This document shows positions 46,901 through 59,715 of a stretch of DNA of 64,000 nucleotides, one piece after another. How positions within the stretch are numbered: position 1 is the stretch's first letter; the number at the start of each line of letters is the position of its first letter. A program made the position numbers and the translations under genes. A model generated the notes under the pieces. It was not told the DNA's origin. It saw only the letters and a program-made list of their open reading frames with translations, and ran no database searches. Source of the stretch: Telopea speciosissima (Eukaryota > Streptophyta > Magnoliopsida > Proteales > Proteaceae); assembly GCF_018873765.1 (NCBI RefSeq), contig NC_057921.1:64779557-64843556 (forward strand). Reading direction: 5' to 3'.

Positions 46901-49900
46901 TCGTGGTGGTGGTACCTCTTCTCAAGGTCGTGGTTCTGGATCTGGTCGTGGATGTGGGGCTGGTTCTAGTGGTCGTGGAATTGGTTCTCCCCTTGCTGGT
47001 TCGTCTTCTGGTGATAGTGGTTCTCGGTGGTGCTCTCATTCTGGTCGTCCTAACCACACTATTGACAAGTGTTGGCTGAAACATGGCAAACCACAATGGG
47101 CACGAGAGCAGTTTGCAAACGCTGTTGTTTCTAATGGAGCGGCTGATTCTGTGCATCCTCCTGACACTACACATGGGTCTTCCACCGATAGTGGTAGTTC
47201 CTCCAATGACCTGGTTTCTTAGCGCTTACAACGAGTTCAGCAACTTGAGGCATCTTCATCTACATCTACAGCTGTTCTTGCTCATCCAGGTACATCCACT
47301 GCATGTCTTGCCTCCTCACCTTCTCCGTGGGTCATTGACTCCGGTGCCTCCTCCCACATGACTGGTAAGCCCAATTTATTTTCCTCATTTAATCAGTCCG
47401 CTGTCCCATCTTGGATTTCTATTGCCGATGGGTCCTTTATACTTGTTACGGGTCATGGGGACATCCCCTTATCTTCAGTTTTTTCTTTATCTGATGTTCT
47501 TCATGTACCTAAGCTTCCTCTTAATCTTCTATCTGTTAATCAATTAACTAAGACTTTGAATTGTTCTATAACCTTTAATCCTTCTCATTGTGTCATTCAG
47601 GATCTTGTAACAAAGACGACGATTGGTGGCGGGCATGAGAAGGGTGGCCTCTATTATTTTGATTTGGCATCTACTTCTACGGCAGTGGTTGCTACTTCTT
47701 CTAGTGTGTCTCCTTTACATTGGCATTATCGGCTAGGACATCCTTCATTATCCAAGCTGCGTTATCTTGTTCCTAGCTGCAAATTTGTCTCCCGCATTGA
47801 GTGTGAAGCTTTTGAGCTTGGCAAGCATCATCGTACTGTGTTTCCTTTGAGTCCAAAGTCTAGGAGTACTTCTTTGTTTCAATTAGTTCATTCTGATATT
47901 TGGGGTCCTTATAGGGTCAAGAGTCGGTTAGGTTTTTCTTATTTTGTTAGTTTTATTGATGATCATTCTCATATGACATGGCTGTACCTCTTGAAGGATC
48001 GATCTGAATTTGTATCTACTTTCAAATAGTTTTATAATGAAATTCGTGTTCATTTGAAAATTTTGCGCACTGACAATGCCCTAGAAATAATCTAACGTGA
48101 GGTTTCCGCCTTTTGTTCTGACAATGGCATCCTTCATCAAACTAGTTGCTCTTACACCCCGCAGCAAAATGGTGTGGCAGAGCGCAAAAACCGCCATTTG
48201 TTAGACATTACTAGGTCATTGATGTTTCATATGAATGCCCCTAAGTTCTATTGGGCAGATGCGGTATTAACAGCTTGTTTCTTAATTAATCGTATGCCTT
48301 CCTCTATTCTTAATAATCAAATTCCTTTTAATATTGTTTTTCTTGACCGGGCTGTTTTCTCTCTTCCTTCTCGTGTCTTTGGTTGCCAATGTTTTGTTCA
48401 TGTGCTTCGCCCTGGTCTTGATAAACTATCTCCTAGGGCTATCAAGTGTTTGTTCCTTGGCTATTCTAGTACCCAGAAGGGTTACAGGTGTTTCGATCCC
48501 GTCTCACGCCAGCAGTTTGTTTCCGCCGATGTTACCTTTTTTGAAAACTCCCCTTATTTTGTTGGATCTTCTGTTGCCCTTGGTCTTGAGTTTGATACTG
48601 GTGGGGGCGATAGTGTTGTTGCTGCCCCTGTTCCTCCTATTCCATTAGTTGCAACTCCTGATTCCACTGCCGTTAAGGTCTACACGCGCTGTGCCCAACA
48701 GCAGCCGCCATCTTTGCCATCTCAAACTATTGTGGCTGCCCCTCCACCGCCACCAGCTGACTCCTTGCCTGCGGATCCACCTTTAGACACTGATGATCTC
48801 CCCATTGCACGGTGAAAAGGTACTCGTACTTGCACTCAACATCCTCTTTACCTGTTGGCTAATTATGTTTCTGTTTCTCATCTTCCACTCCATTATCGTG
48901 CTTTTGCTGCTGCTTTACATTCTACTTATCTTCCCACCTCTTATACATTTGCCTTGTCCCACCCTGGGTGGAAACTTGCTATGGATGTGGAAATGGATGC
49001 CTTGCTTTCTCGTAAGACCTGGTCATTGGTTGATCTGCCTCCTGGTAAAGATCTTGTTCGGTGTCGCTGTGTGTATACGGTTAAGTACAATCCAGATGGC
49101 AGTGTGGAGCGGCTCAAGGCCCGTTTGGTTGCCAAGGGGTTTACACAGACCTATGGGGTCGACTACTTTGAGACCTTCTCTCCTGTTGCGCGGTTAAATT
49201 CTGTCCGTATTTTGCTTTCCCTGGCCGTCAATCTTGACTGGCCTATGTTTCAGATGGATGTGAAGAATGCTTTCTTATATGGTGATCTCCAGGAGGAAGT
49301 ATACATGGAGCAACCTCCTGGTTATGTTGCTCAGGGGGAGGATAGTGTCCAGGTTTGTCGCCTTCATAAGGCAATTTATGGATTGAAACAGTCTCCCCGT
49401 GCGTGGTTTGATAAATTCAGCAGTGTTGTGGCTGGTTGTGGGTTTTCTCAGTGCTATTCTGACCACTCTATCTTTGTTAGGCGTCAGGGGTCTAACGTGG
49501 TCATCTTAGCAGTCTATGTCGACGACATTATTGTTACCGGTAATGATGCTTCTGGAATTGCACAGGTGAAGACGTATTTACATGATAACTTCCAGATCAA
49601 GGATTTGGGTAATCTTAGGTACTTTCTTGGTATTGAGGTTGTTTACAGTTCTCGAAGTCTTAGCTTATCTTAGAGGAAGTATGTCCTTGATTTACTTGAT
49701 GAGACAGGAATGTTGGGTTGCAAACCTATTGATACTCCTATGGATCCCCATGTTAAGTTTGGTTCTTCTGCTGATGACAAGGAATTTAGTGACCCACATC
49801 AGTACTGACGCCTGGTCGGTAAACTTATCTATCTTACAGTTACTCGTCCCGATATTTCCTTTGCTGTGGGTGTTGTTAGTCAGTTCATGCAGACACCTAA

Positions 49901-52900
49901 GCAAATACATTGGGATGCTGCTTGTCGCATTTTACGCTACCTCAAGAGTGCTCCAGGTAAGGGGCTGGTTTATTGTCGCCATGGTCATACCAGCATTGTT
50001 GGGTTTTCTAATGCTGATTGGGCTGGTTCTGATGGCGATAGAAGATCGACTACAGGTTATTGCACTTTCTTTGGAGGTAATTTGGTTACTTGGAAGAGCA
50101 AGAAACAGACCACTGTTGCTCGTTCGAGTGCAGAGGCTGAGTACAGAGCTATGGCTCATATGGCTGCAGAATTGATGTGGGTTCGTTCTTTTGCTCATGA
50201 GCTTGGTTATTGCAGTAATCAACCCATGGAGATGTACTGTGATAACCAAGCTGCCATCTATATTGCCAACAACTCCGTTTTTCATGAACGAACCAAGCAC
50301 ATTGAAGTTGACTGTCATTTTGTTCGAGATGCTGTTCAGAAGAAGTTGATTACTACCCCTTTTGTTCGTTCCCAGTTTCAGCTTGGAGATATGTTTACGA
50401 AGGCTCTATTTCGACCTCAGTTCTTGACTGGTTGTTCCAAGCTGGATCTTGGTGATGTCTACGCTCCAGCTTGAGGGGGAGTGTTAAGATCTATCGTTTT
50501 ATGTTTACCATATTCTGGGGGTATTTTAGTCCTGTTTATGTTTCTAGTTATTTCTATTGTCTTAAGGGTATTTTGGGGTAATTGATTGTATTTTACTTAT
50601 TGCTGAGATTATAAATAAGACTCCCCTCTCCACGATTTGATTAATCACAAATCGTGGGAGAGTTTCATACTCTCTATCGATCTCTCTCTTCTCCTTCTCT
50701 TTATTCTCTATTTTCTTCTTCTTTGTTCTTTATTGCAGATTAGCCTAGGGCTCTGTTCTGCTACAATAACTAAGTTATAAAGAGTATTTTCCTCTATATA
50801 TCTTCAAGATGGTCAAACAAATTAGAGGTTGAAGAACTCCTGTGGCTAATATAAGCTGCATGTTGCTTGATCTGATCATGCTTTTAATACCAACCAATGA
50901 TTCACTTGGAGATAGTTATGCAGTCTATGATTCTCTTGGAGATAGTTATGCAGACGATGATGGGTTTATCTATGATAATCTTTAGCATGGAACTGTTGCC
51001 CATGTGAATACATGCTAATTGGAACTTATATATGCACATATATATACTTAAATGATGTTTGAGGCGGTCACTGTTCTTCCATTGCATTTAAGGTTTGAAA
51101 AAGTTCTCTCAGTGAAAGCTACTACTTCATATATGCATCTGATGATCATGAATTGAAGCATGTAATGTCGAAGCCAAAATTACTGTTGTAGTGTAAGTAC
51201 TTTCTCTTTTTAGTTTCCTTGCGTACTTTTTATATTTTTAATGTGATACACTTTAATTGTACAGTAGAAGTATAAGAAGAAACTATCCAGATTCCTTGAG
51301 GTACACCCATATGAAATATGAGGGGTGAATGAAATATTGTGTTCTAGATGGGTCTACAGAAGTTACTCAAAGAAAAGGTTGAAGTCAAAGTTGCTTCCAT
51401 GCTACAGCAAAATGTAGCAGTATTTTTTTAAAAATTATTTTAAATTAGTGAACCTTTTTCCTCTAGTTTTGTTAGGAATTGTTAATGTATCAGTATTTAA
51501 TATTGTTGATTCTTGTTTCTTAATGTTATAAGTTATTGCACCAAGAACCGTCTTCATGTTGTGTTGTTAGAGTAGCTTAAGTTATTTTCCAACTTGTTGG
51601 TTCCTGAATAGCTTAATCTTCTCGTAGCATGATATAGTATCAGTTTGAAGGCCATCTATAATTACAATTATTAATCATTTCTGTGCCAAAATCTCGTTTC
51701 TGTGCCAAAATCTCCAACATTGCCAACCTCTCTGAATCTCATCCATACGGCTACAACCCCTCACACAAAAATGCCGGGGGGTTGGGGGGAGAAAGGCTGT
51801 GTGGGGAGGTATATTTAAGCGTTTGTTGCTTATCCAGTTTTCCTGTGGCTAGATTTTATTTGATGTTTATATCTTCAAAGGACTTCTATGACAATATGTT
51901 ATTAAGTCAAGTTAGAGGGAAAGGAGAGGTGAAGACACCAATTTGAAAGGCTTTACAGGAAGGCTGTTTCATTCTATTTAAGGTTCATCATTCTCTAGAG
52001 GGCAGAAGATTTGAGATAGTGGGTTCGTGGACGAGAAAATGTCTGTCTGCTAAAGGGACAGCATCCCCCCCATGAGAGCTTCTTTGAAAGCTTGCATCCA
52101 TATTTTAACATACTTGATTAGATACTCATGGACATTCTATAATAGCTTAATTGAAATTTTCTTTAGACTGATGCTGGTGGTGGGTTGTCTTTTGGACCTG
52201 GTAGGTTGGGTTGGGTTAATTGAAAATGATGGTGGCTGGGGAGCCTAGAGGACTTGGTGAGAATATTGGGCATTTTGATGAAGCAATTGCAGATTTGAGG
52301 AAGGTGCTCATGAGAGGTTCTCGACAGGTTAGATTCCAAATATGACGCTGAAAGCAGGGAATAACTTGGGAATTTCTGAAATGCAATCCTGGGAAATGTT
52401 AATGTTGTTTCACCCAATATATTGATGCAATACTTATAATAGTTATTATATTGAGAATTATATTGAGCATCCTGTCCGATCACTTTAAGTTGCATCATGT
52501 CAAGCTCAAAACAAAATTTGTATGGAGTTGTGACCATGTGTTTCTTTAGAATGTTACCACTAGTATCCTTGCTGTACTGCCAGTATTGTATCAAATATAA
52601 TCATCATTGGCATGTTCCAGCAGCTGACCAAGTGGTATTGTTGAGGTCACTTTGAAGTATTAAGTGCAGAAGTAGGATGTCTGTTTTTTCCTTAATATAA
52701 TTTCTCTAACTCGTTGAGAGGAGAGAGGGACAATGCCAAACCTAGGGACAACATATTGTGCTGAGTATACTAATTGTGGTGTGAACATTCTAGTGACTTT
52801 TGAGTTTGAAGACGAAAATTTCTTGGTTCCTCTTCTCTTTGGCCTTGGGGAACTCAAGGGTCACTAGAAAATCTTAACCTCATCTAGTTATCTCTGCCCT

Positions 52901-53961
52901 TCACATCTCAAACATAGTCCTTTTGTGGCTGTGTTACTGGTTTGGGATATCTCAGGCACATAAATTGGTAAGAATGAGGGAAATTTATTAGTGCTGACTT
53001 GTTTAAATTGGTAAGCCGGAAATTTTGAGTGATAGATCTTGGGTTCAAAAGTGGTTTGCATTTTTGAGTTACTGATCTGGTTAAAAACAAGTTTTCCTGC
53101 TGTTGATACTGACATTTTTCTTTTACAACAAGCAAAACTTATGCTAATAATTTCAAAGAAGGGAAAATGGAGGTGGATAAAGGAAAACCCCGGGTCCTCT
53201 CAACTGTAGAACTGTATCGTTTTTATTATTCTGACAACTCAACATTTCATGAAATATTGAGCCGTGGTTTACATCAACTCCTTAGTTGCATAGGCCACAT
53301 TAGCAGCCCTTCAATTATAGCCTGGGCAAATATTTTTTTTATTATTGACTAATTAATTGGACACCTACATAACTAATGTCTTTGACATGGATACAAAGTA
53401 TATTCTCCCCCTGTCCAAACAAAGTTACACATCAAGTGTTCTGCATTGCGTTGTATTGTCAACATAGCCAAAAAGAACAATGCAAAAGAATTCATTGTTG
53501 TAACATAGCTGGAGAGATAATGTTGGCCATTCAATAGTTCCTAGTTTGCCTTGTTTAAATGGTAAGATGTATCAAGTCTTCATTATAAAATAATGATTTC
53601 CAAATTTTTATGGCTGATGGTTATTCCTTTCACCTGGGTCCACCACTAACTCCTGCTTCACAGTGAACATGTTTTGCAGAATGGATACTCTTCACTTCTG
53701 TCCTTCACTGTAATGGACATTAACAGCTCGGTGACAAAGTTGATGGCATTAGGAGCAGAGTTGGATGGTCCTATAAAATATGAGATTCATGGGAAGGTAA
53801 AATCCTCACTGTGACAAGCATTAGGCCACTTTTGTATAAACATTAGTCTCTTCTCATCCAGAGAAACCGACGATCGAAAAGAACATGCTGGGTTTGTCTT
53901 GCAGGTTGCAGCTATGAGATGCCTTGATGGTCACATGTTGGGCCTATATGAGCCTGTGTGA
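43995..53961 (+). CDS. Small glyoxalase/VOC superfamily protein
   Basis: Three exons: 43995-44152, 53664-53796, 53905-53961; 115 aa, phases agree (2, then 0). The protein is one compact VOC (glyoxalase I/bleomycin resistance-like) unit: SFRWLLQLHKDVPRAARFYS, EGLDFSINVCSLRWAELQSG and PLKLALVQSN in exon 1; SEHVLQNGYSSLLSFTVMDI and LMALGAELDGPIKYEIHGK in exon 2; VAAMRCLDGHMLGLYEPV in exon 3. It resembles the short plant proteins annotated 'lactoylglutathione lyase/glyoxalase I family'; enzymatic activity is unproven. Candidate metal ligands of the fold, His11 in exon 1 and the late Glu of GLYEPV, are present. Intron 1 is 9.5 kb, about 27 times the coding length, and holds a 5.36-kb copia element in sense orientation. 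Exon 2 uses the acceptor CTTCACAG; the nearer TTGCAG at 53679 would lose five conserved residues and break phase. Confidence 0.88.
45403..45690 (+). repeat. 5' LTR of the copia element
   Basis: 288 bp. The TATA region reads GAATAAATAAG at 45528-45538, two bases shorter than in the 3' LTR, so TATAAATA is lost. Downstream is an inverted repeat (ctccatgatttg ... caaatcgtgggag) and a CT-rich stretch with one (CTT)2 more than the 3' LTR. Confidence 0.95.
45691..45703 (+). other. Primer binding site (initiator Met tRNA)
   Basis: TGGTATCAGAGC follows the 5' LTR without a gap. It is complementary to the 3' end of plant initiator Met tRNA, as in most copia elements. Confidence 0.93.
46218..50474 (+). 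pseudogene. Copia gag-pol, single frame with eight stops
   Basis: One reading frame runs from ATG 46218 (MAESKPPTDNFN) to TGA 50472-50474 with no frameshift, interrupted by stops at 46323, 46629, 47220, 48027, 48093, 48813, 49671 and 49806. Recognisable parts: gag with a zinc-knuckle relic (about 47031-47075); protease WVIDSGASSH; pre-integrase HWHYRLGH; integrase with HSDIWGP, RTDNA and NGVAERKNR (the D, D, E residues); reverse transcriptase with YVDD (YVDDIIVTG); RNase H with STTGYC and SSAEAEYRA. Some key residues are altered: the knuckle's second Cys is Ser (CSHSGRPNH), one zinc Cys of the pre-integrase is Phe (CEAF), and the RNase H motif reads SNADWAG instead of SDADWAG. No functional protein is expected. 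Confidence 0.93.
50482..50765 (+). repeat. 3' LTR of the copia element
   Basis: 284 bp. It keeps an intact TATAAATA box (50610-50617) about 15 bp before a 12-13-bp inverted repeat (about 50627-50660: ctccacgatttg / caaatcgtgggag). This LTR could in principle start transcription into the following part of the glyoxalase intron. Confidence 0.95.
50899..50961. repeat. Short tandem duplication in the glyoxalase intron
   Basis: A unit of about 30 bases containing 'cttggagatagttatgcag' occurs twice in a row, with small differences, beyond the 3' LTR. The rest of the intron to 53663 is AT-rich spacer with no recognised feature. Confidence 0.7.
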
Positions 53962-56900
53962 GAGCAACAGGGGAAGTGGATACATTCAAACAAGTGACCA
54001 AGCTAGGCAAAACTGTTGCTGGATCTACCCAGTAGGGGAGACCTTTCATTTGTGGCATCTCAAAACTTCTTTGAAGACATTGCAAATGCACGACAAACTT
54101 CTCCCTTTGTTGGGTTCCCTTCAATTATGATAATGCTCTTTCTTCAAGATAAATCACAGCCGTGTATAATGTGTAGGCTGTTGGCCCTGAAAGCATTCAG
54201 GCGAGTTGAGAAAGGTGTAAGCAATTTTGAGAGGATTTATGTGGGAAATTTATTTGTCACATTATAATAAATAGAGTCTATAGAAACATTGAACGACACA
54301 TGCAGGGGCTTGATTATACATTTGATGCCTCAGGCTAGGAAATTTTCTCAAACCAAGAATCAACTAGATTTGCTGATGGTAACAATCTGAACAATGTGAT
54401 CTCCTATAGATGGATGTTTGGTGGATCGATCATGGTTAGGATCATGGGACTGGTTTGAGACTAGAAGAGCTCAAATCTTGCTGCCTGCATCAGACACTGT
54501 ATTAATACTTATTGCAGAGAAGAACAAATCAATCCTGCTCTTCTTTCCCTGCATATAGAGTTCTCATCTTGTTTGTACCTTTGTTGAAATAGTGAGTCAG
54601 TTAATTTAACCTTTAAACTTATTCTGTCTATCAAGATATCTTTCTATCTGCATGCCTACATCCAGTAATACAAAATACCTGCTCTACTTGGAGGTGGAGA
54701 CACATTTTTGCACGAAAGAAAGGCTTCACACTAACCTTGTGAACCGAAACTCGGTTCCTTGATGCAGTTTAACATTCAAGATCATATGTTTTTCCACATC
54801 AACCTGATTATAGCTATGGCCTACTGAAGCTTCTGATTAACAAATTCGTTGAAGACAAGAAGGCATGGAATCAAAACCAAGCATCACCTATTTTATTTAT
54901 CAAAATGTTTCTCTTTGATTGCTACCCCAATTCAATAAAATGGATTTTAGGGAGAATTAGACGGAAATGGATTTCCTCCAGCCGTGGTGGGAGCTGGAGG
55001 GTCCAGTCCGCAAAACGACAGCAAAAACACTGAAGGAGAGTCAGATCCGAATTAGGCGAGTCTTCACTGATCCATCCAATCTGGATCGGCATTGGAGGCG
55101 ATCAATTCCATTACTGATTTTGATTTACTCAAACCTTGCGTGAGATTGATCATAGACCCAAAATCTTGTGAACATATAATGGATCCAAAGGCTGACCCAC
55201 CTGTTGTGGTTAACTTTCTTTACGAGTCTATAACATTAAGCCGAGACAAGGGTGCTGTGCTTGACAAAGAATGCCAAATTGCTTCTTAACCAGGAAAAGA
55301 AACTAACAACAGCAATAGGCTCAAACCACTTTTACCATGGTACCAGTGGCTTCACAGGATTTCTTAAATTGGGGGAATTTCCTTTTAGGGAAAATCTCAT
55401 AATAGTTGTAGAACTTTCTTTTGTTTTTAACACATTCCAACCATTGCCATTCCAACGCATTGTTTTATGGTGTCAGACGTAAATGTATTTGCTTCTAATC
55501 AATCTGGGTTGGATGTAAAATTTTGTAGGGTAAATGCAAGGTTTATACAAATACAAAATGAAAACTTTTTCTAATAATTTTCAGTGATAATTGTACATCA
55601 TACACACCTAGAGAGGAAGAGAAATCTTAATGGGTATCGATTCGTATATAAGAAAACTCATGTCATTAAATAAGAAGAGAAGAGAGCCTGTGAAGGGGCA
55701 CGTACATTGTAGACATGTGCCCGCCTTTTTTCCTTTGATAATAACTATATTTTTCCTCACTTTGCCAAACTACATGGATCTTACTACAGAAGTACAACAA
55801 TGCAACAACTTTGCTTCACTATTCAACTACATGCATTATATAACTGTTTAGTCTTTTTTTTTTTTCTTTCTTTAAATCTATTACACTACTTTTGGTCATT
55901 TTACACACATCTACTTGGATCCAGTTCCATTTAGATCCCATGAGCCCTTCCAAATCTGCAAGAGGAATGGAAATTGTCCATAAGGGCAATCATTTGAGAG
56001 TAGTGTGGTGAGTTTTGTGTCACTTTTCACAAACTTCAAAGGTCCCCTGTGGTTGCTTTCTTGTCCTTGCTATGCAATCATTTAAACAAAGCAGCCATTT
56101 ATGTAGATGCAAGATGAGAAAATATGAACAGCTATATATGTATAGTCTGAAGTGAAAACCAAGGTTCATCCACAATCAATGGGTTGACCAATAATATTTG
56201 CATCCAGAAGGGTGCTGGCAGTTACATGGTGAGCAGCAGTTTGGGAACTCTCCTTAGAATGTTCTGATTTTCATGGCCACAGAGAAATTAAAAGGTTCTC
56301 AAATCAGTGCAAGAGCTTCGTTAATTTGGCTAAAAGAACCAGAAATTCAAAAGCTAAACTACAGTTCAAAGACACCTGTTTATAACTATGTACAACATTC
56401 TTAAGAGGCTCCCTCTTTTAAGCTAGGGTTTTAAGGCCCAAACCAGAAAATGCCTCATCATCTGACTCATATTCGAATCTGATTTCGTTAACAGAGACAT
56501 CTCTGACAGGCAATTCACCTCACTGCAAATCCTCTTAAAATTCTACTACTACTAGAGGACTAGAAAAAAAAAGAAAAAAAGAAGAAAAGAACAGAAAAGA
56601 AAAACGGAGCCTCTATCTAATCACCAAGATTTTATGCAGAGGAAATTACAGATGCATTGTGTAATTGAACAAGACCACCATTCCTCAGGCCACATAGCAT
56701 TAAATGAATGCCTTTGCTATCCATAACTCTAAGAAAAAAAGATCTATAGCAGCTTCAAAAAGAATATCTAAAATAGAAAGGGACCTAAACTTGTGTAATG
56801 TGCCAACTCGGATGCCCTCTCTGTAGTTGATCTCACCATTCATCACTTCATAAAATGTGATAATTCATGTAAAAGTAGAAAGTCCTTTGTGTCCAGAAAA

Positions 56901-57296
56901 AAAAAGTATGGTGACTAAGAATTCTGTTATTAATCAAAGATTGCAGTTTGGTCAGGAAATATACTTGTTTTTTAGCATATTCATGCTGCTGAACATTTAA
57001 CTGCTTATGGATATAAGGATTTTCCCCAAGCCCCTTAAACTGAAAACCTACAATTTCCCATCAAATTTTGAGATAGTGTCAATGGAAGAAGTCTATGTTT
57101 CTCAAATACATATGATGGCATAAACCTGAAATGTGTTTTCAACGTCCCTACCGACCACCTTTTCAAACTTAAGAATAATAATAAGTGAACATATTACAGG
57201 AGACATTAACTGGTTTTAATAAATATTAAGTCGAATAATGATGTTTCATTTTATTCCACCCAAGCACTAATGAATAATTATACAAGAAGATTGTCA
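53962..57296. other. Spacer between glyoxalase and CoA kinase genes
   Basis: 3' UTRs of two convergent genes and about 3 kb of spacer. An ORF at 55092-55289 starts in a GC-richer patch (54960-55290) but has no recognisable protein pattern. A T-tract and simple AT-rich text fill the rest. I see no supportable gene or RNA. Confidence 0.45.

Positions 57297-59715
<2,419 letters not shown>

Larger units (their letters stand above)
45403..50765 (+). mobile_element. Complete Ty1/copia LTR retrotransposon
   Basis: 5363 bp flanked by a perfect 5-bp duplication ATAAC (45398-45402, 50766-50770). LTRs are 288 and 284 bp, starting TGTTAAG and ending TACA. They differ by 3 substitutions, a 2-base indel and a 6-base CTT indel, so the insertion is recent. 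Primer site TGGTATCAGAGC (initiator Met tRNA) starts at 45691, immediately after the 5' LTR. The polypurine tract 'ttgagggggag' ends at 50481. The domain order gag, protease, integrase, reverse transcriptase, RNase H is that of copia. Size and LTR length suggest the Ale/Retrofit lineage (inference). It lies in intron 1 of the glyoxalase gene, same strand. It is not autonomous: eight premature stops. Confidence 0.96.

Noticed and set aside
48334..49197. Hydrophobic ORFs in other frames over the copia pol region
   Set aside because: Out-of-frame shadows of T-rich pol coding sequence; the real frame carries integrase and reverse transcriptase motifs.
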